Assembly: GCA_019916065.1 (NCBI GenBank) | Contig: CM034241.1 | Coordinates: forward strand, 24,775,340-24,839,339 | DNA from: Vitellaria paradoxa | Taxonomy: Eukaryota > Streptophyta > Magnoliopsida > Ericales > Sapotaceae | Direction of reading: 5' to 3' | DNA length: 64,000 bases | Shown: one piece after another, positions 46,323 to 57,900 of the stretch | Position numbering within the stretch: the first letter of the stretch is position 1 | Layout: each line of letters starts with the position of its first letter | Program-made: the position numbers and the translations under genes | The notes under the pieces: model-generated | What the model was told of the DNA's origin: nothing | The model's input: only the letters and a program-made list of their open reading frames with translations | Databases searched by the model: none

Positions 46323-46828
46323 CCCCTGTTGTTCTCCTCACCCCCCTACTGTTTGATTTTTTGTTGAAAGATTTGGGTGATTTGGTTGGGCTCTGCTCAT
46401 TGAACATTACCACAAGCCTCTTCAATAGGCTTTTGGGGGGGGCAATTGGCAGTTTGTGTGTACACTACTGCCCAATTAAATTTTGCGAATATGTTTTTTT
46501 TCACATGGTTTTGGTAGTTTGTGTATTCTAAATCTTTCTTTAATTAATCTAATTAGTGTTTAATTTTGTATTCCAAGTTGTTAACATTGAGACTTTCATC
46601 CATTGAAACAGTCCATGGATGTCATTTTTTAATTTTTTTATTTTGTATTTAATTAATCTAATACTATTTATTTTGTATTTTGTTTATTTTGTATGTTGGT
46701 GATAATATTTTGTTTAATTAATCAAATAATTAATGACCATTAATTGTTTAGTTGTTAGTTGTTAATCATTTACTTGTTAATTGTTAATTAATTATTTGTT
46801 AATTGTTAACTTATTTGAAAGAAAATCA

Positions 46829-46882
46829 AATAAATTGTTAATTGTTTTTTTTTTTTGGTGGTTTTTAATAAATTGTTAATTG
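46829..46882 (-). mobile_element. Micro-insert with poly(A) tail, 16 bp target duplication
   Basis: AATAAATTGTTAATTG occurs at 46829-46844 and 46867-46882, exact. The 22 bp between reads, on the minus strand, AAAAACCACC plus twelve A. A retroinsert truncated to its tail. The neighbourhood has many TTGTTAATTG words, which slightly weakens the case. Confidence 0.6.
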
Positions 46883-46934
46883 TTGAATGACTTGTTTGGT
46901 TGAACTAAATATGCTTAATTTATTATTTGTTTGA

Positions 46935-47005
46935 AGTATTTTCATGAGTTTTTTTAATTTGGTTCAAATATTTTCATGAGTTTTTTTAATTTGGTTCAAA
47001 TAGTT
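46935..47005. repeat. 35 bp tandem duplication
   Basis: TATTTTCATGAGTTTTTTTA then ATTTGGTTCAAA, twice in direct tandem. Confidence 0.85.
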
Positions 47006-47639
47006 TTAGTATGTCAATTTTTTAGTATTTTTAATATATTAAAATACTAAAAGATAGACAAAAATCCTATAAATACTTGAGAAACAAATTTTAAATAAAA
47101 TGCTCAATAAATAAAACGAGTAATCTAAAAATCTAAAAATAAATGTGTCCTAAAATCATTAAACTCCCTATCATCATCTAATTTATACTGAATATAGTAA
47201 AAAATAAGACAATAATGTTGTAGATTAAATTAATCAAACAAAATTTAAATAAAATGGCTAACAAATTAACACATATAAAGATTAATTTAAAAAACCAAAA
47301 AATAAACTCGTAAAAATAGTTGCTAATTTGAAAATCATTCAACTCCCGATTGTATAGTTTATAATGAAAATACAAAAAAATAAAACAATAATCCTATAAG
47401 CATATGAACTTAGTTTGACAAAATTTAGGTTTAAATTTATATTTAGAGTTAAATTTATATTTAGGAATATAATTAATTATTTTGAAACTATTATGGTTGA
47501 ATTTAATTAGGGATAAAAAACAATTAGGGTTATTATTAATTATTTTAAATTAATTTAGGGTTAATATTAATTACTCTAAAATTAGATTATAGTTAAAATG
47601 AGTAAAATTCAATTAGGATTAATATTAATCATTTAGGGT

Positions 47640-48140
47640 TAAAAAGTTTTAGGGGCATTTAAGTAAAACAAAAGATTATTTTAAAAGTAGTGGGTGGTTG
47701 AAGGGAATTTAAGGAAAATGGAAAAATAACAATTATAAAATTACTTAAATAACTTATAAATATTGAAAAAATTACAATAAAAATTTTAAGGGGCATTTAA
47801 GTAAAACAAAAGATTAATATAGGAGTAGTAGGTGGTTGAAGGGTATTTAAGAAAAAAACAAAAAAATGACAATTACAAAATAACTTAAACAATTTACAAA
47901 TATTGAGAGCGTGGCTCTTGGCTTGGTGGCAAAGCCCTCCCTTGCCCACTCACCACTTAGGTTCGACCCGAGGCTCTCTCCTTCCCACTCACCTACCAAA
48001 AAACTTACAAATATTGAAAAAATTACAATAACAATTTTAAAGAGCATTTAAGTAAAACAAAAGATTAATATAGGAGTAGTGAGATAAAAGATTAATAAAA
48101 GGATAAAATTACTCAAATAACTTATAAATATTGAAAAAAA
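47640..48140. repeat. 139 bp tandem repeat, three copies, one split by a SINE
   Basis: GGGGCATTTAAGTAAAACAA then AGATTA, GGTGGTTGAAGGG and AACTTAYAAATATTGAAAAA. The marker word starts at 47652, 47790 and 48041. The last spacing is 251, which is 140 once the SINE and one duplicate (111 bp) are removed. Confidence 0.85.
47894..48017 (+). mobile_element. tRNA-derived SINE, 98 bp body, 13 bp target duplication
   Basis: TTACAAATATTGA occurs at 47894-47906 and 48005-48017. The body 47907-48004 starts GAGCGTGGCTCTTGGCTTGG (A-box-like), has B-box-like AGGTTCGACCC, and ends CTCACCTACC plus an A run. Confidence 0.9.
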
Positions 48141-48536
48141 TTACTCATACATTACTGTTAAATAATGAGTAGTTATTGGTAGTTAGGGGTCATTAATGGA
48201 AAATAAAATTAAAGTTTCACAAAAAATTTGCTTTAAGAAATTTTTGACTTCACCATACCCCTCCTCTTTCCTTTACAAAACAGCATAGATAAACCAACAA
48301 AGAGTAGTGGACAAATTGTATGTTAACCAAATAATAGTGGAAAAGAATTTTATATTCTATTTCTCAAATCAATATAACCTATATAAATTATCATAATATG
48401 ACCTAAATTTTTAATTTATGAAATATTAATTTCAACTTTATTATGTTAAACTGATAAAATTTACAACGAGTTCAAACTCTTTTCTTTTATTTTTTTTTTC
48501 TTCTCATTTCATTCAATCCAAATGGAATTACTATTA

Positions 48537-49027
48537 GAGTTGAGTAGGGGTGGAAACGAACCGAGCTGTTCACGAGCTACTCGAGCTCGGCTCGAAAAAA
48601 GCTCGGCTCGAGCTCGATTCGAGCTCGATTCGTGAGTTAAACGAGCTCGAACTGAGCTTGATTTTTTACTCATTTTGGATTCGAGCTCGAGCTCGAACCT
48701 AAAGAAGCTCGGCTCGAAAGCTCGCGAGCAGGCTCAGTTAGAATAATATATATATTTTTAATAATATTTTTATATTTTTAATAATATTTTTATTATATTT
48801 TTTTAAATATATTATATTTTAAATCAAAACGACGTCGTTTTGGTTTAATCGAATTATTCGCGAGCCTAATCGAGTTTGACTTCTTCTTTATCGAGCCGAG
48901 CTCGAACCTATATAAAAGCTCAAATCGAGCTCGAGCTCGAGCTCGAGCTCAGTATAAAAAACTCGAGCTGAGCTCGAGCATGTTAAAGCTCGGCTCAGTT
49001 CGGCTCGTTTCCACCCTTAGAGTTGAG
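48537..49027. mobile_element. hAT-type MITE, 475 bp, perfect 8 bp target duplication
   Basis: The element 48545-49019 has termini TAGGGGTGGAAACGAACCGAG and, from the complement, TAAGGGTGGAAACGAGCCGAA. GAGTTGAG flanks it exactly (48537-48544 and 49020-49027). The interior is packed with GAGCTCG/CGAGCTCG palindromic words and can fold extensively. Nested in the CACTA element. Confidence 0.93.
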
Positions 49028-49992
49028 CGAAAAGACAGCCAAGGAATGCTCCCAAACATGAATTTAAGGTATTTTAGTTAGGGTTAACATTTAATTATGG
49101 TTAATATTTAGAAATATCTACAAATCTCGAACTAGGAACATATCTATTAAAACTCTATAAATCTTGAAAAATTTTTAACAATCTTCAAAGATATATACAA
49201 ATTCTTAAAATTTCAAATATCGCTACAAACCTTGAATTATCATTGTAATAATTATAAGCTCTTCACAAACCTCCATAAATTTGAAAAAAATCATTTGTTA
49301 TAATCCGATCGAACTTAGTTATCTAATGAAATCCATGAAAGTAGAAATGGGTTCATATAAAATGAATGACATCTATAGTGGTGAATGAGAACACAAGCGA
49401 TTAGGAGAGCATAACTTGCAATTTCTTGATATTACTTTCATGCATGTGCATACATTCATTTTTTAAAATAATCTTAGACCCGTTAAAAAATCGTATCACT
49501 AGAGTTCATTTTGTTATCCTTGATGTGATGACTTAGTCTTTTAAGAACTAATTCGTTATTCTTCTCAGGAGGATACACAAATCGACATATGCGATTTTTG
49601 AATTGTCGAGATCAAACAATTTTGGAATGCAATGATTCATTCCATACTCAACACTTCTCATACTAATTCTATGTTGGGCAAGGTGCCATGTAACTACTCC
49701 CATTATTCTCTAGGTATGTACATAAGTGCGGGATTCATTGTATCTGTGTCGCGTACTTAAAGAACTACACAAAAATGCTGCTGAAATTTCGTTTAACAAT
49801 AGAATGCGGCATTACAGGTGTTGAGTAAGAGTTAGATCGTGCATTCTCAAATGGGATAGGACTAACCACTCATTAGTGATAAACTTCTAGGTGTTTTCGA
49901 AAAAAACATTCACGTAGTCAGTTCACTCTCAAATTACTAACACACATTTCATGGACCTATTTAGTACGTTAGAAGATGTTGAGATTGAAGGT
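49028..49992. other. CACTA interior, nothing recognised
   Basis: AT-rich, without a readable domain. It lies upstream of the TNP2 remnant and may contain its promoter or leader. Confidence 0.4.
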
Positions 49993-50720
49993 GTGGACAA
50001 GACGTAGATTGACTTGTCGGATAGATTGTCAAGACAATATGTCCAAGGAATTGAAGAGTTCATTATGTATACCTATACGTTGGACCAACAATCGATCAAT
50101 TGCCTATAAGAAGTGTATTAATTGATATCATTTCACACGAGAAGTTGCAATGGGTCATCTGCTAAGGCACGAGTTCTTAAAGACATACAATAATTATATA
50201 AAGCAGGGGGAGGCTTATGTTTCACTACGGTGGTGTGAAGAAACAGTAGAATTAAATGAAGATGTTGCGCCCAGGGATTAGATGATGGAAATGATACAGG
50301 AGATCATCGTTAGAATGCCCACTGCAGAACCGAATACCGACAGGGATGAATTAGATGAGAGTAATTGGAGGTCCAGTGCAAACAAAGAATTGTTAAGCTT
50401 TTTCAGAATTCTTGATGATGTAAACATTGAATTGCATCCCATATGTTAGCATTATAGTCAGTTATCTTTCATTATCGAGTTGTTATACTTGAAAATTTTG
50501 AATCAATGGACCAATAGCTCATTCAGCATATTACTAGAGTTATTGAAAAAAGGTTCTCCGGGATGGTGCAAAGGTTTGCAAGTCATATTACCAAGCTTAT
50601 AAGTTGATAAAAGATTTGTGTTTCACGTACAAGACATGAGATATATGCTCGCGGATCTGGAATAAGTATGTGAGTCTTGACAAATGTCTTGTATGCAGTA
50701 GTTCTAGATGGAAGCAAGAC
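49993..50720 (+). pseudogene. TNP2-type CACTA transposase, N-terminal remnant
   Basis: It reads VDKT, a TAG for the conserved Trp, IDLSDRLSRQYVQGIEEFI (transposase-associated domain). It continues YHFTREVAMGHLLRHEFLKT, then SANKELLSFFRILDDVNIEL, then SQLSFIIELLYLKILNQWTN and SSFSILLELLKK. After a frameshift come CKSYYQAYKLIKDLCFTYKT and finally DKCLVCSSSRWKQD, the Cys-Cys-SRWK motif that precedes the catalytic part. The catalytic domain is absent: the 178 bp tandem array starts within about 20 bp. Several stops show it is dead. Confidence 0.88.
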
Positions 50721-50724
50721 GTTG

Positions 50725-52430
50725 TTGCCTAGAATACAACTTGTAGGAATGAACTGCGTGCCAATTTGAGCCATGAATCGCTTGAGATGGACTTGGGAAA
50801 TTTATAAACGAAATTGTGGAATGTAGAACTAGAAATTGAAGTGTTGAGTGCTCAAATTGAGCATATAGCATTCGTTGTGAACGTAACTCGACGGATAGCA
50901 AGATAAACCTATTTAGAACTTGTATGAATGAATCACACACCAATTTGAGCCACAGATCACTCAAAATGGCCCTGGAGAGTTTATAAGTGAAACTGTGAAA
51001 CGTAGAACTAGAAACCAAAGCTTTGAGTGTTCAAACCAAGCATATGGCATCCATTGCAAACGTAACTTCATGAGGAGTAGGATAAACCCATTTAGAACTT
51101 ATAGGAATAAACCATACACCAATCCGAGCCACCAATCACTTGGGAAGGCTCCAGGAAGTTTATAAATGAAATTGGGGAACGTAAAACTAGAACCAAGGTG
51201 TTGAGTGCTCAAACTGAGCATACAGCATCCGTTGTGAACGTAACTCAACAGAAAGTGAGATAAACCCATTTAGAACTTGTAAGAATGAACCACGCACCAA
51301 TCTGAGCTACTGATCACTCGGAATGGCCCCAGAAAGTTTATAGGTGAAACTATGGAACTTAGAACTAGAAATGAGGTGTTAAGTGCTCAAACCAAGTATA
51401 CAGCATCCATTGTGAACATAACTCGATAGGGAGCAAGATAAACCCATTTATAATTTGTAGGAACAAACCACACGCCAATCCAAGCCACAAATCGCTCGAG
51501 ATGGCCCTGGGAAGTTTATAAACGAAACTGTGGGATGTAGAACTAAAATTGAGGCGTTGAGTACTCAAACCAAGCATATGGCATCCATTGTGAACATAAC
51601 TCAACAAGTGTGAACATAACTCAACAAGAAGCTAGATAGACCCATTTAAAACTTGTAGGAATGAACCGTGCACCAATATGAGTCATGGATCGCTCGGGAT
51701 GGCCCTAGGAAGTTCATAAACGAAACTATGGAAAATAGAACTAGAACCGAGGTGTTGAGTGCTCAAATTGAGCATATAGCATCCATTGTGAACGTAAATC
51801 AACAAGGAGCGAGATAAACCCATTTAGAACTTACAAGAATGAATCGTGCACCAATATGAGCCACTGATCACTCGGAAAAATCTTGGGAAGTTTATAGGTA
51901 AAACTGTGTAACTTAAAATTAGAAACGAGGCGTTGAGTGCTTAAACAAAACATATGGTGTCCGTTGTGAATGTAACTCGACAGAGAGCAAGATAAACCCA
52001 TTTAGAACTTACAAGAACAAACCGCAAGCCAATTTGAGCCATGGATCACCTAGGATGGCCCTGGAAATTTTATAAACGAAATTGTGGAACGTAGGACTAG
52101 AAACTAAGGCATTAAGTGCTCAAAGAGAGCATATGGTGTTCATTGTGAATGTAGCTCAACGAGAAGCGAGATAAACCCAATTAGAACTTGCAAAAATAAA
52201 CCTTGGCCAATTCGAGCCACGAATCGCTCAAAATAGCCCCAAGAATTTTATAGGTGAAACTGTGGAACTTAGAACTAGAAACCAAGGCGTTGAGTGCTTA
52301 AACCGAGAGTACGATGTCCGTTGTGAATGTAGCTCGACAGGGAGCAAGATAAACCCATTTAGAACTTGTAGGAATAAATCGCATGCCAATCTGAGTCATG
52401 GATTGCTCGGAATGGCCCCAAGAAATTTTT
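50725..52430 (+). repeat. Satellite-like tandem array, about 178 bp unit, about 9.5 copies
   Basis: The marker GAACTTGTAGGAATGAACC-like word recurs at about 50739, 50916, 51095, 51273, 51452, 51649, 51827, 52005, 52183 and 52362. Spacing is 177-179 bp, except one of 197 bp caused by a 20 bp internal duplication (TGTGAACATAACTCAACAAG twice, about 51589-51628). Each unit holds CGATCACTCGGAATGG-, GTGGAACGTAGAACTAGAAA- and TTGAGTGCTCAAACCGAGCA-like words. It sits directly after the truncated TNP2 gene. Open frames on the minus strand arise from the repeat and cannot persist, since the unit is not a multiple of three. Confidence 0.93.
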
Positions 52431-52800
52431 GTTTGTGATTTGGTTAAACTTAAAGTTTTACACATTAATTTTATTTATGATTTTAATTTAAAATTCATTC
52501 ACTATTATTTTATATCAATATTTAATTTAATTTTTTGTAAATCTATTTTAGGTTTAATGAGTTCGCTTACAGTTTTAACTGCGACCATCACTTCAAGACC
52601 CCTTTTTATGTATATATTTGGTAAAATTGAAGATAATGTAAAAATTATAAATATTGTTTATCTAATATAGTTATATTTATATTTTTGTTACATTTCATTA
52701 TGATGTTGTATATATAAATGTACAGGTAACATCAACATACAAGTTTTGTTGATTGAACATATAAGTTTTAACAAAAACAAATAAGTTTTTTTTTTTAAAG
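52431..52800. other. AT-rich spacer between the array and the CACTA right end
   Basis: No recognised coding sequence; an open frame here is AT-driven. Confidence 0.45.
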
Positions 52801-53142
52801 CATAGATGACTGCTTGAAAGCGGTCGGCTAAAAGTTTAGATGTCCAAGGATTTTGGCGACCGCCTTCAAACGGGCGGCTAAAGGAATAGATGACCGCTTC
52901 AAGGTGGTAGGGAAAAACATTAGCCTACTTTAAAATGGCGATCGGTTTAGCTAGTCGAGAGATATGACAATTGCCAAAAGCGGTCGTCTATTCCTTTTCT
53001 CGACCCAACCATCCACGACCGCTTTGACTAAAATATAGATGGTTGCCTCAGGCGCTTTAAACGACCGCTTGAGGTGGCTGACTAAACTTGTTCCCCCCAA
53101 TAGTGATCCTAGTCACGTGTAACCAAAATATATATACATATA

Positions 53143-56115
53143 CTAGTGTTTAGGCCCGTGCAATGCACGAATTTATCATATTATATAGTTAAATTAAACG
53201 TACTATTATATGCTAAAATAAAAAAGTCACAGAAATATATTTGAAAATAATATATATTATTATTTATGCAAATTCAATCAAGTAGTAAACGTAAAACAAA
53301 TTAATTGATCAAATAGTTATACATTTAAATATAAAGAAAAAAGAGGATCAAAGAAATGGGAGATTGTTCAAGAACTCTTTGTAAACTATGTTTTTAGTGC
53401 ATCATTGGGTTTTTTCATCAGTTTTTTCTATCAAAAATTTTAGGCCTTCTAGAGATGTTACTCGAGACATTGCAACATAAAGCTGACCATGGCTAAAAAC
53501 TGGATTTGGAAGGTACAATTCAACATATTTAAGAGTCCGTTTGACTTTTATTAATTGTCATGGCATAATAAATCGTCACTGGATATTGTCTTCTTCTCAG
53601 GATGAACGACCATTTTGATTTTGTAGGAGATAGAATTATTCTAGGAATGAGAACTTTTGTATTAACTTTTGTTCTTGTGATGATTTTTGCTTCTATTATC
53701 CATTTGCCCAAGTGTGTAATAATCAACCTTGTTCCATTACACATCCCCAGCGTCTGATTTGCATTTCTTAAAAGCATTATTGGTGCCCCAACTTTTAATT
53801 CCAATTTATGGTTTAGAATTCCTACGAAGCTCAAAGTATTCAAAAATTCCATGGGATACAAAATCTATTGATCAGTTATATTTGAAGAAGTTTTGTAGAT
53901 GGAGTCAGAACTAAAATAAGTTTTCTTTTCATTTGTGATGAATTAGAGCATGTATTCATTCATTTTATCAACAGTATCATTTTTTAGTGTAAGGATTGCT
54001 CTTTCCTTCAAATATTCTGTGTTACCTTGATTTTCTTCAAAAGATGGATAAGTGCTAGAAACTATTTGTTGTATCGGATTACCAATATTCTTAATCAGAA
54101 ATTCTTTAGGAATTTTGATTCGTTACTCATCTATTTCACTATCCCTTGACTTTGCTTGTGCCATTCCATCTCTAGTATTAAGTACCCATTTGTTGAATTT
54201 TGATAGTCTACGTGTTGACAGTGTATTTGATTTTTCATTGACTCTCATATTTCTTGTAAGGAGGAATACTTAACAATTGTCCCATAAATGAGATCTATTA
54301 ATTGAAGTTAAAACAACATCTTATCTTTTTCCTTTTGAAACTACTAGTAATATTTGCCTAACGTCTCCACCTAAATGAACTATTTTTCTACCAGACGGCT
54401 TGGATTCTATGTTGTTTTCTTGGGGTTGTAGTATATCTTACAGTGATCTATCAACTGCTTCAAGTGCATACCTATGAATAAATTTTACCAGATATTGTCG
54501 AAATTAAAAATTTTTAAACAAATATATAAAGTACAACATAGAAAAAGTAATTAACTAATTTTGCTTTGTACTTATGAATAAAAATTAAAAATTATACCTA
54601 TGATCCATAGGTGCTTCATCCCAAATTATGAGGCTTGATAAATTGATAAGTTCTACAAGTTTGGTGCCTTTCTTTATATCACATGTAGCATTCTCGAGTG
54701 GATTGATAGGAATTTCAAATCTTGAATGAGCGGTACATCCTCTGGTAGAAGCAATACAACTATGCTTGATGATGCCACAGTAAGGACTATTTTCCTTTCT
54801 GACCTTAATCTTGCAATTATTGTTCTATAAAGATAGGTCTTACCAGTTCCTCCATGTCCGTAAACAAAGAAGAGTCCTTCTTCACTTTTTGTCATGGCTT
54901 CGATTACAGCATTATAGATGTTCTTTTGTTCAGAATTCAAGCCACTAAACAATCATACCTGGCAAGCCGCACGAGCATGCAAATACAAATCATTTTCAAT
55001 TTCACGTGATAACATGCAATCATAAATGTGAAGCATATTAAATTAATGAAGGAAAACTTCCACCTTCTTTAGTCAATTTGCTTAGAGCTATCAGTGTTTC
55101 AACAAAGAGAGGCAGATCATGGCTTCCCCCATTTCCACGAAACTGTCGTTAAGGAAAGAATCTTCATTATCTCTTACCTTAATGTTTGTATACAGGAGAG
55201 TCCTATATTATTTAGGTTAGAATAATATTTTGATCGAATTAAAACTCCAAATCCTATTAGTAAAGAAAAGAATTTTTATGTATTTTTGTTTATTTTAAGT
55301 TCTATTTATATTTTTAGACTCAATAATTTTCAATTTTTTTTTATGTATTTTTTGTTTCACTAACCTATTTTTTCGATCAATGACTGTCAAATCAAAATGA
55401 AATCATAATTTCGTGACACATCAATGTTTTTTTCATTCTTTTCCAATTTGAGACAGAGAATTATTAATTAAAATAAATATATAAATAAAAGTGTAGATTA
55501 AATATTCTAATTTAAATAAAATTGTGAATAACTGGTAGTTGTGTATAATAATAATTCTTTTTAGATTATATAATTATAAATTAAGATAATAATAATTATA
55601 AATTTATGTTAATAAATTAAATTTTTATTTAACAAACTAATTATTTTTTGCATTATTTTGTCTAATAATAATAAAAACAATAACATTTATTATATTTTAA
55701 ATAATAATTTATTAAAATAGAGAAAAAAATAAAAAATAATAATATGTGTTAAATAAAAATAAAAAATAAAAAGTTACAAATTATGTGATAAATAAAAGTA
55801 TAAATTAAATAAAAATTTCGAGTCGTATCCATGAACATGTTAGTTTGAACAAAATTAAAAATTATGAATAAGTTGTAATTTTGTAAAATACTAATTTCTT
55901 TATAAAATAAGTAAGATAATTATAGTTAGGTGCCACATATTACAACCATACACGTGTCACAATCATAACAGAAGTTAAGTCCTATGTAACGCAAGATAGC
56001 TATAATTAAATGCCACATGTCATAACTGTGGCGCAAGTTAGGTCCTATATGGCACAGCGGCGTCACCAAACTTTACTTTATATAAATATATATATACATA
56101 TATATAATATGATAT
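53143..56115 (-). mobile_element. Helitron, about 3 kb, degenerate
   Basis: The 3' terminus in minus-strand reading is CGTGCATTGCACGGG (hairpin), then CCTAAACACTAG followed by T. This is the classic Helitron end, placing the boundary at 53143. Inside is a PIF1-type helicase gene. The 5' end was not proven; a TC before an AT-rich start near 56110 is a guess. The Rep domain was not found. A partly duplicated segment (AGGTGCCACAT / AAATGCCACATG) lies at 55920-56050. Confidence 0.8.
53380..54960 (-). pseudogene. Helitron PIF1-like DNA helicase, decayed
   Basis: 54952-54674: LNSEQKNIYNAVIEAMTKS, FFVYGHGGTGKTYLYRTII (Walker A), IVLTVASSSIVVLLLP. About 54665-54600: KLVELINLSSLIIWDEAPM (Walker B), followed by an intron-like gap (about 54600-54485). 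Then YALEAVDRSL, GGDVRQILLVVSKGKR and INRSHLW. 53861-53529: MEFLNTLSFVG, LKVGAPIMLLRNANQTLGMC, NGTRLI, MTINKSQ. About 53510-53430: [25 protein letters not shown]. These are the Helitron helicase motifs in order. Stops (after RSL, KGKR, INKSQ and elsewhere) show it is inactive. Confidence 0.9.
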
Positions 56116-56650
56116 GTATATAAATGCGTTCACATCATCATTAACTTCAATTTGATTTACTAATTAATAACATCACTAAATTTAATTAATTATTAATAGC
56201 TTGATTAATTTATTAATTAAATTAGATTAACACTATAAAAATTTCAAAATAATACTAAATTAACACAATGAAAATTTCCTAACATAAAATTAAAATTAAT
56301 TTAATAATGTAGTCTAAAACAATAAAAATTGAGGATGTCATACAAGTGGTGTGACACATGCGGGACACACGTGGTTAACAACCAGACCACGTGGGACATG
56401 ACCAGATATGACCAAACACGCTTACATCAACCCCCACGACATTGCTTGACATAGCCTCGCCTGCATGCAAAAATCAGCCACATGTTTGAACCACACAATG
56501 CATTTTTAAAGAATTTTGTGTGCTATTGTGTGCACAATACACTAATTGGATGAAATTTTTTTTGCGTTTTTTGGATAGGATTTTTGGTATTTTCTCAAAT
56601 ATTATAATTAACCACATCTAGATATTGCAATTAAAAATAAGCCCCAAATA
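56116..56650. other. AT-rich spacer
   Basis: No gene recognised. Short GACCACGTG and CACACGTGG words near 56365-56395. Confidence 0.4.
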
Positions 56651-57900
56651 TAAAGGCATGTGATGTAGTTTTGCTTGGTGAGTTTAGAATCGTGTTCATA
56701 AGGAATAAATTGAACAAACAAAATAATTCCAACCTAAATATTAGACACTTATTTAGACACTCATTTATTTTTAATTAATTATAGAATGAATAAATAAAAT
56801 AAAGAAATTATGGAAATTAAATTTCAGGGTTTAATCATAATTAAACAAAGTTCGAAATAAAATAATAAATTAAATTAAAAGCGATAAATGAAAGCAATAC
56901 TTAATCCAAACCCACAAATCAAGACTTCCAACTATAAATATAATGGGTGTAATAAATACCTAAAATCAGTTTTATTTATGAATATTTCGATAATATTAGT
57001 GATCTCAATGAGATAGAGTCTATTATTTTTGGAAGTATAAAATTAATATATCAAGTGATCATAACTTAAGGGTTATTTTAATTAAGATTTGATCTATAAG
57101 AAGTGCTAGTGTTCTCTATGAGATATAATCAATTCTAATAGTTTTCGAATGCTTAAAAAGTAATTTTTAGTTACTGTTCTTAGAATAAATCCATTACTAT
57201 AAATTTTAATATGAAATTTTTTTATCCATTAGGAATATCAGTGATCTCAGTGAGATATAATCGCTCCTAACGGTTTTCAAAAAATTAAAATTTAGAAACA
57301 TGATTCACATGCTCTTTAAATAGCAAATAAAATAATAAAAATAGTAAATATTTATAATGCCATCCTTCATTAACAAATTTGAATTAAGTGCAAAGGTTTA
57401 ATCTAACATCCTTGGAAATAAATTCAAAAAATTAAAACATAAATTAAATACAAAATAAAATAAAATAAAATAAAAATAAATAATCGTAAAAGCAGATTTG
57501 ATATTGAAGACTAGATAATATATTTGAACTAGACTTGAAAATATAACTGAAAAATATCAATGAACTCGAAATAAACTGTATTAAGCTAAAAATTAAACTT
57601 AATCTATCCTATTCCTCCTATTCCTGCGAACTTAGAAGCTAAATTGTTAAACTACTGCCATTCTACTCTTACCATTAGATGTCTTTTACTATGTCTAATG
57701 ATGGCCTTTATATAGGCGGGAGTAGGGTGGTCCTTCCAAGGAAGCAGTTGTTGTAGGACTCTTCCAGATTGGCTTTAGTGTGCATGTGTATCAGATGCAT
57801 CTATATTAGTATAACTAGGCTCGTATGATGCATATAAACTCATGCATAAGGACTATCTAAGTCCACATGTCTAAATCCATGTCAAAACATAGCTCTCTAA
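56650..57900. repeat. Dispersed non-coding repeat family, copy 2
   Basis: Opening TTGCTTGGTGAGTTTAGAATC with AGGAATAAATTGAAC parallels copy 1 at 6975. The AGTGATCTCAATGAGATAGA-like word followed by TTTTCGAA/TTTTCAAA occurs at about 56999, 57109 and 57241, spacing 110-132 bp. No coding content. Confidence 0.55.

Larger units (their letters stand above)
46021..53105 (+). mobile_element. CACTA (En/Spm) DNA transposon, 7.1 kb, degenerate and loaded with inserts
   Basis: The left end is TACTACCAGAAATAATAGC (first C of CACTA changed). The right end is …CCCCCCAATAGTG, whose complement starts CACTATTGGGGGG. The flanking 3 bp duplication ATC/ATC (46018-46020 and 53106-53108) is the CACTA size. Subterminal repeats lie on both sides: GGTCG/TCGACCAC/TTTGAGGTGGTCGAG on the left (46046-46142), and GACCGCTTNAA/GGTGG on the right (52805-53090). 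A TNP2 transposase remnant lies inside on the + strand. The inner termini beyond CACTA match poorly, so the pairing rests on the TSD, the subterminal repeats and TNP2. Confidence 0.75.

Noticed and set aside
49993..50720. Single-copy host gene
   Set aside because: The order of the transposase-associated domain and the SRWK motif is that of TNP2 in CACTA elements, with several stops.
50583..51607. Open frames of 63-104 codons on the minus strand
   Set aside because: They are produced by the 178 bp tandem repeat; the unit is not a multiple of three, so the frames cannot be maintained.
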